Assembly: GCF_002549775.1 (NCBI RefSeq)
Contig: NZ_NMTR01000021.1
Location: forward strand, 434,001 to 498,000
Direction: 5' to 3'
DNA length: 64,000 nucleotides
DNA from: Faecalibacterium langellae
GTDB taxonomy: Bacteria > Bacillota > Clostridia > Oscillospirales > Ruminococcaceae
The position numbers and the translations under genes are program-made. Shown piece after piece: positions 8,918 to 17,302 of the stretch (its first letter is position 1; each line of letters opens with the position of its first letter). The notes under the pieces were generated by a model, which did not search any database, was not told where the DNA came from, and saw only the letters and a program-made list of their open reading frames with translations.

Positions 8918-9175
8918 ATGGACACGGATGCTATGACCGACTATTATTGGGAAAATCTGAAAGATATTCTTCAACGACAATTTGCAGACGATGATGAATA
9001 CCATGCACTGATCCAGAAAAAGATCACCGCAGAGAATGCGCTGAAAGCTCTTATCAGCGAAGAAGCATGGAGCCTCTATCTGGAATTGGATGCAATCAGT
9101 AACGAATTAGAGAGTGTTCGGCTGGAAGCCATGTATTTGACAGGTGCTGCCGATCACGAAAAATTATCCAAATAG
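8918..9175 (+). CDS. Small acidic helical protein of the mobilization module, unknown function
   Basis: An 85-residue, acidic, entirely helical protein (MDTDAMTDYYWENLKDIL...). I chose ATG 8918 because GAGGG lies five bases upstream; an in-frame GTG at 8906 overlapping the preceding stop is the alternative. No domain is recognised. Its position between the membrane protein and the relaxase suggests a relaxosome accessory role, which is inference only. Confidence 0.6.
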   Translation: MDTDAMTDYYWENLKDILQRQFADDDEYHALIQKKITAENALKALISEEAWSLYLELDAISNELESVRLEAMYLTGAADHEKLSK

Positions 9176-9180
9176 TCCTA

Positions 9181-9209
9181 ATGCCGCCGATGTGCGGCAT
9201 TTTCTTTTT
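9181..9209 (+). terminator. Intrinsic terminator or attenuator before the relaxase
   Basis: The stem ATGCCGC/GCGGCAT with a 6-nt loop is followed by TTTCTTTTT. It lies immediately upstream of the relaxase ribosome site, so it may limit relaxase transcription. Confidence 0.65.
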
Positions 9210-9217
9210 GAAAGGGG

Positions 9218-10609
9218 GTGGTGGCACTGGCAGCAACACGGTTGATTCCCATGCGGAAAAATAAAGGAAAGTCCATCGGGGTTTGTCTGCATAACCATAC
9301 CAGCTATATCCAGAACCCGGACAAGACCGAGCAGGGCGAACTGGTCAGCAGCTACCAGTGCAGCCCGCTGACCATAGACGAGGAATTTCTGCTGACGAAA
9401 CGGCTGTACGAGCAGACCACCGGGCGCAGCCAGAAAAGTGATGTCATCGCCGATCAGGTGCGGCAATCCTTCAAGCCGGGGGAGGTCACGCCGGAGGAAG
9501 CCAACCGCATCGGCTACGAGTTTGCCGAGCGTTTTTTGAAGGGCAAGCACGCTTTTATCGTTGCTACCCACACTGACCGGGCGCACATCCACAACCACAT
9601 TATTTATAATTCCACTGCCTTGGATGGGACCCGGAAGTTCAAAAATTTCTGGCTTTCCACCTTTGCAGTACAGCGGTTGAGCAATCTGATCTGCTTGGAA
9701 CACCAGTTGTCCGTCATTGAGAAAAAGCCCTATCGGGAACGGCAGAAGCGCATCGTCTACCCACCGAAAGAAAGTAACCGTGACCGCCTGTGCGGAATCA
9801 TCGACACCATCCTTGCACAGCAGCCGAAGGACTTTGAAGTTTTTCTGCAAAAGCTGGAGCAGCAGGGCTATGAGGTGAAGCGTGGTAAGCACACAGCGGT
9901 GAAGGGCGCACGGCAGAAGCGCTTTATCCGTTTCCGCACACTGGGCACTGGGTACAGTGAGGACGAGATCAAGGCAGTGCTGGCGGGAAAGGCTGAGCAC
10001 CAGCCGCACCAGAAGCAGCCGCTCAAAGAACAATCGTTCCAGTTGCTGGTGGATATTCCACAGAAAATGGCGGCAGGTAAAAGTGCCGGCTACAAAAAGT
10101 GGGCAACGAAGTTCAACCTGAAAGAAATGTCCAAGACGCTGCTGTTTTTACAGGAGCAGAAAATCGGCAGTGCCGAGGAACTGCGAGAACGTGCAGCGGC
10201 GGCAACGGAACGCTATCATGCCATGGGCGATTCCATCAAGGCGGCAGAAGCAAGGCTGACGGAGATTGCCGTGCTGAAAACCCACATCATCAACTATGCC
10301 AAGACTCGCTCGGTCTATGATGCCTACCGCAAGTCAGGGTACAGCAAAAAGTATCTGGAAGCCCACCGGGAGGAGATCACCCTGCACAAGGCGGCGAAAA
10401 CGGCGTTTGATGAATCCAATTTGAAAACGCTCCCAAAGGTCAAGGAGTTGGATGCGGAGTTTGCAGAACTACTGACCCAAAAGAAAGCAGCCTACCCGGA
10501 CTACCGCAAGGCACGGAACGAGATGCAAGAACTGGTTCGGGCACAGAAAAACGTGGAACGATTTTTTGCGGAAGAAAAGCCAGCACAGGAGAACGAGCAG
10601 GCTCGATAA
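9218..10609 (+). CDS. Relaxase / mobilization nuclease (VirD2-like, MOBP type)
   Basis: A 463-residue protein with the relaxase core: an N-terminal LIPMRKNKGKSIG region, ANRIGYEFAERFLKGKHAFIVATHTD, and HIHNHIIYNS, the three-histidine metal motif of the HUH endonuclease. The C-terminal half is a long helical, coiled-coil region ending in acidic and basic repeats. The enzyme would nick oriT and pilot the strand through the type IV secretion system of a helper. The start is GTG 9218, or GTG 9221 directly next to it, after AAAGGGGG. It is distinct from the MobA/MobL relaxase at 2.8 kb, so the element encodes two relaxases. Confidence 0.85.
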   Translation: MVALAATRLIPMRKNKGKSIGVCLHNHTSYIQNPDKTEQGELVSSYQCSPLTIDEEFLLTKRLYEQTTGRSQKSDVIADQVRQSFKPGEVTPEEANRIGYEFAERFLKGKHAFIVATHTDRAHIHNHIIYNSTALDGTRKFKNFWLSTFAVQRLSNLICLEHQLSVIEKKPYRERQKRIVYPPKESNRDRLCGIIDTILAQQPKDFEVFLQKLEQQGYEVKRGKHTAVKGARQKRFIRFRTLGTGYSEDEIKAVLAGKAEHQPHQKQPLKEQSFQLLVDIPQKMAAGKSAGYKKWATKFNLKEMSKTLLFLQEQKIGSAEELRERAAAATERYHAMGDSIKAAEARLTEIAVLKTHIINYAKTRSVYDAYRKSGYSKKYLEAHREEITLHKAAKTAFDESNLKTLPKVKELDAEFAELLTQKKAAYPDYRKARNEMQELVRAQKNVERFFAEEKPAQENEQAR

Positions 10610-10615
10610 GAACAA

Positions 10616-10664
10616 ATTGCCGGGAGTTGACCGTAAGAGGTCTGCTTCCGGCAATCTTTTTTTC
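10616..10664 (+). terminator. Intrinsic terminator after the relaxase
   Basis: ATTGCCGGGA pairs imperfectly with TTCCGGCAAT, and the stem is followed by CTTTTTTT. It closes the mobilization operon. Confidence 0.75.
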
Positions 10665-10772
10665 GTTAGTTCAATCTTTAACGGAATTGTTCATCTCTTT
10701 CGATTGTGTATATCGGTGTGGCTAACAGGTATTCTATGGAGTGTAAAGAACACGATAGGATGAGGTTGCACT

Positions 10773-11111
10773 ATGAAAGAGCTTTTTGGACAGCGACTAC
10801 GGGAGCAGCGGATACAGCATGGGTTGACGCTGGAACAGCTTGCGGAAAAATCCGAACTTTCTTCCAACTATATCGGCATGGTAGAGCGCGGCTTAAAGGA
10901 ACCCGGTCTTGCCACCATTGTTAAACTTCTGAATGCTCTGAATATTTCCGCAGACACACTGCTGCGCGATCTGGTTCCCAGCGCATCCCATGTGACCGAC
11001 GATGAAATCTGCAAGCGGCTGGAAGGTTTGACTCCCATCCAGAAAAAAGCGGCACTCGATCTGCTGGACACCTATATCGGCAATCTTCCTTATCTCACAA
11101 ACGAGGAATAA
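10773..11111 (+). CDS. XRE family transcriptional regulator
   Basis: A 112-residue protein. Residues 1-65 form a helix-turn-helix of the Cro/C1 type (FGQRLREQRIQHGLTLEQLAEKSELSS, then NYIGMVERGLKEPGLATIVKLLNAL). The C-terminal part (DEICKRLEGLTPIQKKAALDLLDTYI) is like that of many element-borne regulators. It may control the mobilization or excision functions. It is monocistronic, with terminators on both sides. Confidence 0.85.
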   Translation: MKELFGQRLREQRIQHGLTLEQLAEKSELSSNYIGMVERGLKEPGLATIVKLLNALNISADTLLRDLVPSASHVTDDEICKRLEGLTPIQKKAALDLLDTYIGNLPYLTNEE

Positions 11112-11126
11112 AATCACAAACTTTGC

Positions 11127-11168
11127 AAGCGCATCGGCTGAAATTTAGCCGGTGCGCTTTTCTTTTGC
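11127..11168 (+). terminator. Intrinsic terminator after XRE regulator
   Basis: AAGCGCATCGGCT pairs with AGCCGGTGCGCTT around a 7-nt loop and is followed by TTCTTTT. Confidence 0.8.
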
Positions 11169-11239
11169 ATTCCTTTCGGCTATAATAGTTCTTATAGAAT
11201 GCATTGTTTTCTAAAGAGTTGATTGTTTTGGGGGTCAAG

Positions 11240-11758
11240 ATGAGAGAACTACGGTACAGCATTTTAGCCGATATTCAGGATGCGATCGAGCAGGCAAAAC
11301 AAGGCAAGCTGGCGTTATTCTGGCAGCGTACCATCCAGCGGGAATATTCCGGCAAGAAAGTCACGCCCGATGAGCAGCAGGCGTATGAGCAGTTGCAGAG
11401 TATTCTCTCCGAAGTGCTGCAATGGAGCGGTGAAGAAGATCTCCGCCATAACATGGAGAACATCGGCGGCAGGGTCTGGTTCTGCCATTTCTGGATTGAC
11501 CACGATTCCATGGTGCAATTGACGGAAGATCGCAACGGCAGATTTCATGTTGCCTACGTTCTGGACAGAAACACTTCCCCGGAGATACGCCGAGAAGCTG
11601 CGCTGCTGGCACAGAAAGAACTTGCGGAGTGTATGCAGGAATGGGGCGTTTTGCTTCTGGATGCGCCTGCCCCGGAACAAATGAAGTATGCTTCTCTGGC
11701 AGAAGCTACATCGCACCTTATGCAAGTTCTCAATGACCCTGAACGTATCATCGGATAA
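11240..11758 (+). CDS. Hypothetical protein, element-associated
   Basis: A 172-residue protein with no domain I recognise. The N-terminus is helical and charged (MRELRYSILADIQDAIEQAKQG). The middle has an aromatic stretch, GGRVWFCHFWIDHDSMVQL, that looks like a beta-rich core, and the C-terminus is helical. There is no signal peptide or membrane segment. ATG 11240 is preferred because GGGGG precedes it by about six bases; an in-frame TTG at 11204 would add twelve residues. It is the last gene before the sugar cargo. Confidence 0.6.
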   Translation: MRELRYSILADIQDAIEQAKQGKLALFWQRTIQREYSGKKVTPDEQQAYEQLQSILSEVLQWSGEEDLRHNMENIGGRVWFCHFWIDHDSMVQLTEDRNGRFHVAYVLDRNTSPEIRREAALLAQKELAECMQEWGVLLLDAPAPEQMKYASLAEATSHLMQVLNDPERIIG

Positions 11759-11910
11759 AAAGTGTCCCGCCGGGACGCGCAGCCTGCATTGAAAAATGCA
11801 GAACAAAGGGGTTTGGGGCACTTCCCCAACAAGCATTTTGCAACGCAAAAAGTGTTTTTGTATAGACGAAAACATTGCTTGCTGGCACTGCGTACCGTAA
11901 TACTCCCGCT
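11759..11910. other. Gene-free junction between mobilization module and sugar cargo
   Basis: This 150-base stretch contains small hairpins: TTGGGG/CCCCAA near 11813-11830 and TTTTGC-AAC-GCAAAA near 11836-11850. The block resembles intergenic sequence at the edges of Clostridial elements. It may mark where cargo was inserted; no site is proven. Confidence 0.35.
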
Positions 11911-12813
11911 TTAATTTTCACAGGTAATTTCTCCAACATCAGATTCCATCGGTGCCGCACTTTGGTTTTCTGCTCTTTTCCTATACTGCGCTGGACTGAT
12001 GCCATACTCCTTTTTGAACACCCGGCTAAAGTAGAGCTGGTTATCGTACCCCACGATCTCAGCAATCTCACCGACACTGTAATCGGTATTTTCCAACAAG
12101 CTCTGTGCGTTGACCATCCGCAAGGAGAGAAGGTACTGCGCCGGACTTATCTTCATGTGCTGTTTGAAATTACGAATGAACCAGTTCGTACTGATATGCA
12201 GCGATTCGGCATACTGCGCCACGCTGATCTTCGTATTGTAGTTTTCGTTAAAATAAGAAACCGCCATCTCAATTTCTTCGGGGATCGTCACGGTATAGTT
12301 TTCGCCGTTCTGCTGCTGGCGGCTGACAAGCAACAGAATGTTGTTGAACAACGAAGCGATGTAATCTTCATACCCGTATTCGCATTGCTGAAGTTCCCGA
12401 ATAATTTTTCGGAACGACATCTTATACTCCGGTAGGGTTCCACTGTAAAAGACGTGCTGATCCAAAGAGATGCCATGGTACTCCAGAATGTTCTTAACGT
12501 CATAGCCGGTAAAATGAACCCAGAACACCTCCGGGTGCTCTTCAACATAGTAAACGTACTTTTGAACCTCTTTGGGCTTGTAAAGCACCATGTGTCCAGA
12601 AGTCACCACTTCCTCAACACCATCGAACCAGAAATGCGCCTTGCCCGATGCCACATATAAGATCTGATAGTCTCTGCGGCCCTTCTTCCAGTATGTCGGC
12701 AGCATGGGACGCTTTTTCAGACGGTAGGTGCCGCAGCTTCCTACCACCAACGGTTTTGTGTAATCCTTGAAATCAAGACGAGAGTTGTTTAAGTAGCCAG
12801 AGTTGAAATACAT
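11911..12813 (-). CDS. AraC family transcriptional regulator
   Basis: A 300-residue regulator. Residues about 20-170 form a cupin-like sugar-sensing domain (YQILYVASGKAHFWFDGVEEVVTSGHMVLYKP). The last about 100 residues hold two helix-turn-helix motifs (ISVAQYAESLHISTNWFIRNF and YSVGEIAEIVGYDNQLYFSRVFKK). It is divergent from the GPH symporter and probably controls it. I place the start at 12813 (MYFNSGYL): the longer frame to 12918 would run across the conserved operator-like motif at 12885-12906. The ribosome site at 12813 is weak, so the start is not certain. Confidence 0.85.
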   Translation of the reverse strand: MYFNSGYLNNSRLDFKDYTKPLVVGSCGTYRLKKRPMLPTYWKKGRRDYQILYVASGKAHFWFDGVEEVVTSGHMVLYKPKEVQKYVYYVEEHPEVFWVHFTGYDVKNILEYHGISLDQHVFYSGTLPEYKMSFRKIIRELQQCEYGYEDYIASLFNNILLLVSRQQQNGENYTVTIPEEIEMAVSYFNENYNTKISVAQYAESLHISTNWFIRNFKQHMKISPAQYLLSLRMVNAQSLLENTDYSVGEIAEIVGYDNQLYFSRVFKKEYGISPAQYRKRAENQSAAPMESDVGEITCEN

Positions 12814-12884
12814 CTCAATACCATCTTCTTTCTTAAAGACTTCGCCGGAATCGGAATGCGTTCTGTTTGATTTCCACAAACTGT

Positions 12885-12947
12885 GTGATTTTGTGCATAC
12901 TTTGTTCCATTTTTTCAATATGATTTTGTCAATATAAATTTTATAAT
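12885..12947 (+). promoter_or_regulatory. Shared operator-like motif and -10 of the GPH symporter promoter
   Basis: The 22-bp motif at 12885-12906 (core GATTTTGTGCATA, then YTTTGTT) recurs with one mismatch at 18684-18705. Here it is followed 35 bases later by TATAAT (12942-12947) with no good -35 box. This fits an activator-dependent promoter controlled by an AraC protein. Confidence 0.6.
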
Positions 12948-13034
12948 ACTTTCAGACAAAACGCAAGAGAATTTGGCATCTTGCTGAAAAAGCGTAAGCC
13001 TTGTAAAATCGAAGTAAATGAGGAGAAACGGAAA

Positions 13035-14411
13035 ATGACGGAAAAGCGCTATTTGAAATGGTACAACAAAGTTGGCTATGGTTCAGGCGATATTGCAGGC
13101 AACGTGGTGTATGCATTCCTGTCATCCTTTGTAATGATCTATCTGACCAACACGGTTGGCTTGAACCCCGGCATCGTCGGCACCCTGATCGCAGTCTCCA
13201 AGCTGCTGGATGGTGTAACGGATATCTTCTTTGGCTCTTTGATCGACAAAACGCACTCTAAGATGGGCAAGGCTCGTCCGTGGATGCTGTACGGCTATAT
13301 CGGCTGTGCCATCACGCTGGTGGCTATTTTTGCAATTCCCACGAATCTCGGTCAGTTTGCACAGTACGCATGGTTCCTGATTGCGTACACGCTGCTGAAC
13401 GCCGTGTTCTACACCGCCAACAACATCGCTTATTCCGCCCTGACCGCTCTTGTGACCAAGAACAGCGCAGAGCAGGTCGAGATGGGTTCTTGGCGTTTCA
13501 TGTTCGCATTTGCAACCAGTTTGCTCATCCAGTCCATTACGCTGGGTGCTGTCACGGCACTGGGCGGTGGTGCTGCTAGTTGGCGCACTGTTGCAATCAT
13601 TTACGCCATCATCGGTCTGCTTGTCAACACCCTCTCCGTTTTCTCCGTGAAGGAACTGCCGGAAGGCGAACTGGTTGACACCAACGACAAAAAGGAAATC
13701 GAGCAGGACGAAAAGTACAATCTAGTTCAGGCTGCAAAGCTGCTGGTTGGTAACAAATACTATATGATGATTTGCATCACCTACATTTTGCAGCAGATCT
13801 ACGGTGCCATGATCAGCATGGGCACCTACTATGCAACCTATATTCTCGGCAACCAGAATCTGTTTGGCGTGTTCTCTTGGGCAGTCAATATTCCTCTGAT
13901 CATCGCTCTGGTATTCACCCCGACGCTGGTTGCCAAATGGAGCGGAATGTACAAGCTGAACGTCATGAGCTATACTCTGGCAACCGTTGCCCGTGCTCTG
14001 GTCGCTGTGGCAGGTTATATGGGCAGCGGTAATGTTCCCCTGATGCTGCTCTTTACCGCAATCGCTGCTCTGGGTCAGGGTCCTTGGCAGGGCGACATGA
14101 ACGCCGTGATCGCAGCCTGCTCCGAGTACACTTGGCTGACGAAGCATAAGCGCGTGGATGGCACGATGTACTCCTGCACTTCTCTGGGCGTAAAACTTGG
14201 CGGCGGCCTTGGCACCGCCATCACCGGCTGGCTGCTGGCTGCAAGCCATTTCGATAGTGCGCTGGCTGTCCAGCCCGAATCCTGCATCTCAATGCTGAAG
14301 ATCATGTATCTTGTGATTCCCTTCGCTCTGGATGCAATCATCACCTTCATTCTGTCTCGTCTGAAAGTTGAAGAAGCAAACAAACAGTTTCGTGCAGCAA
14401 TGAAAAATTGA
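13035..14411 (+). CDS. GPH family sugar:cation symporter (MFS)
   Basis: A 458-residue, 12-helix transporter of the glycoside-pentoside-hexuronide family (MelB/LacS relatives without the IIA domain). Signature segments include KVGYGSGDIAGNVVYAFLSSF at the N-terminus, LDGVTDIFFGSLIDKTHSKMGKARPW (the conserved loop with the cation-site Asp-rich helix), and NNIAYSALTALVTKN. It would import a galactoside or other glycoside with Na+ or H+. Given the nearby GH2 beta-galactosidase, a beta-galactoside such as lactose is plausible but not shown. ATG 13035 has GAGGAG upstream. Confidence 0.85.
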   Translation: MTEKRYLKWYNKVGYGSGDIAGNVVYAFLSSFVMIYLTNTVGLNPGIVGTLIAVSKLLDGVTDIFFGSLIDKTHSKMGKARPWMLYGYIGCAITLVAIFAIPTNLGQFAQYAWFLIAYTLLNAVFYTANNIAYSALTALVTKNSAEQVEMGSWRFMFAFATSLLIQSITLGAVTALGGGAASWRTVAIIYAIIGLLVNTLSVFSVKELPEGELVDTNDKKEIEQDEKYNLVQAAKLLVGNKYYMMICITYILQQIYGAMISMGTYYATYILGNQNLFGVFSWAVNIPLIIALVFTPTLVAKWSGMYKLNVMSYTLATVARALVAVAGYMGSGNVPLMLLFTAIAALGQGPWQGDMNAVIAACSEYTWLTKHKRVDGTMYSCTSLGVKLGGGLGTAITGWLLAASHFDSALAVQPESCISMLKIMYLVIPFALDAIITFILSRLKVEEANKQFRAAMKN

Positions 14412-14440
14412 GAACAGTTCCTGCTCTCTCGACCCATAAG

Positions 14441-14481
14441 ACACCAAGACCCACACGACACAATCGTGTGGGTCTTGGTGT
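14441..14481 (+). terminator. Long perfect hairpin after the symporter
   Basis: A perfect 18-bp stem (beginning ACACCAAGACCC) with a 5-nt loop. No T-run follows, so it may be a processing or stabilising structure rather than a classic terminator. Confidence 0.6.
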
Positions 14482-14541
14482 TGCCTTGGAAGAAGCCCCG
14501 CCGAAGAACATCTGCCCGGCATTATACAAGCGAAAGAATGT

Positions 14542-14973
14542 ATGAAAAAGAAGAAAACCATCTCTGAGGAGCAGCATTATCTATGTGAAATCGGTCTGGA
14601 AAAGATGCCCTATCGGTCTTCCTGGCTTTTCAAATCCTATACGGAGGAAAGCCTCACACACATCACGATTACGGCCTATTATAATGTGGATGAGGCTTTT
14701 CTTCAAGCTTCCACTGCAGCATGGGGGAATCTATGGGATTGCCGTGCCGCGCTTCGCAAGTTGGTATCCTCTGTCTGTCTGGAAAGCGATTTGAACCTTC
14801 CGTTCGGAAAAAACGGAAAATTCTTATTCCAACTTGGGTATACTCCTGTTGTGTCCGACATGAAGAAAATCGTTCAGAAAACTGCCGCATTGTCTTTTCC
14901 TAAATGGGCGTTAGCCGTATGGGATATGGATACTGCAACATTGTATATGGTCAAATACGACAGACGTCATTGA
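14542..14973 (+). CDS. Hypothetical protein
   Basis: A 143-residue protein of unknown function. It begins MKKKKTISEEQHYL and contains a mixed alpha/beta pattern (HITITAYYNVDEAFL, AALRKLVSSV, WALAVWDMDTATLYMV). There is no signal peptide or membrane segment. The ribosome site (AAAGAA) is weak. Codon use is plausible for a real gene, and it is placed between the symporter and a lipoprotein gene. It may be an effector or immunity-like accessory gene, but nothing visible decides this. Confidence 0.5.
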   Translation: MKKKKTISEEQHYLCEIGLEKMPYRSSWLFKSYTEESLTHITITAYYNVDEAFLQASTAAWGNLWDCRAALRKLVSSVCLESDLNLPFGKNGKFLFQLGYTPVVSDMKKIVQKTAALSFPKWALAVWDMDTATLYMVKYDRRH

Positions 14974-15093
14974 TTTTCTTTGTTTATCTGTGATACCATT
15001 CGTTACGAGACCTCCAACATTGCTCTCTTCGCCTATGGTGGAGACTCCGGCACTCAAAGAAATTTTCCGAAAAACACAACGAGGTGACCATTT

Positions 15094-16002
15094 TTGAAAC
15101 GTCGAACTTTTCTTGTCTGCACCGCTGCACTTTTTTGCGGTGCGCTTCTGGCAGGAGGCTGCACTCAAAAAACTTCTCAGCCCGTCCTTCAGCAAATTGA
15201 ATACTCCAATTTGGCAGATTCGGATACACAAGATCTTCTTTCCAAGCTTTTGCAGGATGCCGGCGTATCCGACCTACGGATACAGACCTTCTTTGATCAT
15301 GTGCAAAAGTTCAACAATACTGTGGACCCGGCATGGCTCACCACAGGGTTTGAAAATGCCAAGCCTTTGGATCTGAAATACGATCCTTACTCCATGCAGG
15401 ACGCATGGACGGAAAAATATGACGCCTTCCCCGGCTGGAACTGTCGGATCACTGCCTGTGGGCTGTTCGGTGATTTTATCACTGTCACGGGCAAGGCAGA
15501 CCTTGACTCAGCCGAGGACACCCTGTTTATGGACTATGAAACGCTGGATTCTGACCCGGAATCCCTTTGCGGCGACGAACGGCAAAAGTTTGATGCACTG
15601 TTCGCTCCGGTTAAAACCACCAATACAACCGATATTCCTACCCATTTGAAAACGATTCAACGGGAATGGAAGAAACGCGGTCTCTCCTTCGTTGACGATG
15701 ATAAGATCCGTCTCGTCTCCGTAGTCCTGCACGATCAGTTCTCTGAAACGGACAATTCTCTTATGATCGGTCATGTCGGCGTTATGTTTCCCACATCAGA
15801 TGCAGTATATTTCGTCGAAAAGGTCGCTTTTCAGGAGCCGTATCGCTTGTTGAAGTTCAAAAATCGAACCGAGTTGAGCGATTATCTGATGCTGAAATAC
15901 GACAACTCGTGGGGACAGGATACCGCCCACACCTTTATTATGGAAAATTCAGACCTGATGGACGGCTGGCGCATTCTTGACGAACAGAAAGACGCAAGCT
16001 AA
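15094..16002 (+). CDS. DUF4300 family lipoprotein
   Basis: A 302-residue surface lipoprotein. It has a lysine/arginine-rich start, a hydrophobic stretch and the lipobox LLAGGC at about residues 18-23. The body matches my recollection of DUF4300: YSNLADSDTQDLLSKLLQDAGV, FFDHVQKFNNTV, NCRITACGLFGDF. Function is unknown; relatives occur in gut and oral Firmicutes. It starts at TTG, supported by GAGGTG seven bases upstream. A strong terminator follows. Confidence 0.75.
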   Translation: MKRRTFLVCTAALFCGALLAGGCTQKTSQPVLQQIEYSNLADSDTQDLLSKLLQDAGVSDLRIQTFFDHVQKFNNTVDPAWLTTGFENAKPLDLKYDPYSMQDAWTEKYDAFPGWNCRITACGLFGDFITVTGKADLDSAEDTLFMDYETLDSDPESLCGDERQKFDALFAPVKTTNTTDIPTHLKTIQREWKKRGLSFVDDDKIRLVSVVLHDQFSETDNSLMIGHVGVMFPTSDAVYFVEKVAFQEPYRLLKFKNRTELSDYLMLKYDNSWGQDTAHTFIMENSDLMDGWRILDEQKDAS

Positions 16003-16064
16003 AAGCATCGCATTCGTTGGGAGCCGTTTAGTCTGACTGATCATTCGCCCTCTGATACCAAAAA

Positions 16065-16106
16065 GACGCTGCAACCTCTTACCCAGAGGCGGCAGCGTCC
16101 TTTTTA
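16065..16106 (+). terminator. Intrinsic terminator after the lipoprotein
   Basis: GACGCTGC pairs with GCAGCGTC, with an inner CCTCT/AGAGG stem, followed by CTTTTTAT. Confidence 0.85.
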
Positions 16107-16143
16107 TATCGGAATGTTTGGTTCGCAGGGGGGGACTCCGGGC

Positions 16144-16392
16144 TTATGACAGGGTATGTATAATGTGCAGAGCCATATCAACATTTTCTTTGTCCACAAA
16201 CACCTCTGTGACATACCTCGGTTTTATGCCGAGAGTTCCAATTCTCGCTTGGTCAAATGTGTTATGCCGATTGACATCTTTGGATTTGCAATAGAATTTA
16301 ATTCCAGCTGCCGCCAACGCATCCGTGATGCGATTGCATTGGTAAGGGTCAGAAACTGTTGCAACTAACGATTTAAAAAAATGCTCTAACAT
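16144..16392 (-). CDS. DUF2007-like small protein
   Basis: An 82-residue protein with a ferredoxin-like beta-alpha-beta pattern: SLVATVSDPYQCNRITDALAAAGIKFYCKS ... YVTEVFVDKENVDMALHIIHTL. This resembles DUF2007 (putative signal-transducing) domains. It has a very strong ribosome site, AAGGAGG. Role unknown; the fold suggests ligand or protein binding. Confidence 0.6.
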   Translation of the reverse strand: MLEHFFKSLVATVSDPYQCNRITDALAAAGIKFYCKSKDVNRHNTFDQARIGTLGIKPRYVTEVFVDKENVDMALHIIHTLS

Positions 16393-16612
16393 AAAGAGAC
16401 CTCCTTGTAAGCTGTATGATAGACCAGCCGCTTGTAGGTATTATAAGCGGCTATAAATTGTTCTTCTTCGCTTTTATCTTCAAGGACAGTTAAGTACACA
16501 GAAAACAACACAGCTGCCTCCAATTGATTCGTATGAATCGGATATGGTATGCCACAGCCAGAAAATGCTGCGGAGCAGGAACTTTCCGCTTTTCTGGTGA
16601 TAGCACAAATGA

Positions 16613-16664
16613 TGGCACAAAAAAGCAGCGTTCTGATTTTGCAAAAGCGAAAATGAGAACGCTG
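16613..16664 (-). terminator. Terminator downstream of the flavodoxin gene; otherwise empty gap
   Basis: Read on the minus strand, GCAGCGTTCTCATTTTCGC and its near-complement form a long hairpin followed by TTTTTTG. The rest of the 16393-16777 gap shows no gene; only a small hairpin near 16427-16452 (AGCCGCTT/AAGCGGCT) is visible. Confidence 0.75.
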
Positions 16665-16777
16665 CCGTCTATCGTGCCGTATTCGATTTTCGATGTGCCG
16701 TTATTTTAGAGATGTCTCTTATAGGGATACGGAGTGTGTCAAAGTTCAAACCGATGAACACATCCATAAAACCCATC

Positions 16778-17269
16778 TTATTTCACAGCCTGTTTCAGCC
16801 GCTCCAGATCATCTGCATCCGGGTGAGAAAGAGCCTTGTCGAAATTCTCGATCATTGCGTTCAGATTGGGCAGATGAAGCGGCTGTTTTTTCATGTTCTC
16901 ATACCGCTGGCGTACCGACATCGGCATCTTTCCCTGACACATGAAGCTGCCGATCACCGTGTTGCTGCTGTGCAGATCTTTCTGCACAGCTTTCAGGATC
17001 TTGTTAAAATATTCTTCGCTGCCGCCAAAACCAGCGGTACCAAACAAAAACACCTGTTTTCCCCGCAACTGCTTCAAAAAGTCCGAAGTGCTTTCATCTG
17101 CTTTTCCCTTGTCCGTCCAGAAGCCCACATAAAGAGTGTCCGCTTCCATGGCGGCAGGGTTCGGGTTGCCAAAATAACAGCACTCTGCCTGCGGCAGGCA
17201 GCTGTGCAGTGTGTCTGCCAGTAATTCCGTGTTTCCTGTTTTGCTGCTGAATACGATTGCGTAACTCAT
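16778..17269 (-). CDS. Flavodoxin family protein
   Basis: A 163-residue protein with the FMN phosphate loop SSKTGNTELLADTL at the N-terminus, followed by YVGFWTDKGKAD and VFLFGTAGFGG, the usual flavodoxin strands and loops. It would carry electrons between a reductase and a partner enzyme. On the same strand lie an acetyltransferase gene and the C-terminal fragment of an old-yellow-enzyme oxidoreductase, which could have been its partner. The BilR/BilS bilirubin-reducing pair of gut Firmicutes has this kind of composition, but identity with BilS cannot be claimed from sequence alone. Confidence 0.8.
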   Translation of the reverse strand: MSYAIVFSSKTGNTELLADTLHSCLPQAECCYFGNPNPAAMEADTLYVGFWTDKGKADESTSDFLKQLRGKQVFLFGTAGFGGSEEYFNKILKAVQKDLHSSNTVIGSFMCQGKMPMSVRQRYENMKKQPLHLPNLNAMIENFDKALSHPDADDLERLKQAVK

Positions 17270-17302
17270 AACTTTTCCTTTGGAGCTGTTGGCTCTCTTT
17301 GT

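Noticed and set aside
16400-16777. Short plus-strand frames in the gap before the flavodoxin gene
   Set aside because: No ribosome sites or recognisable products; the stretch contains the flavodoxin terminator.
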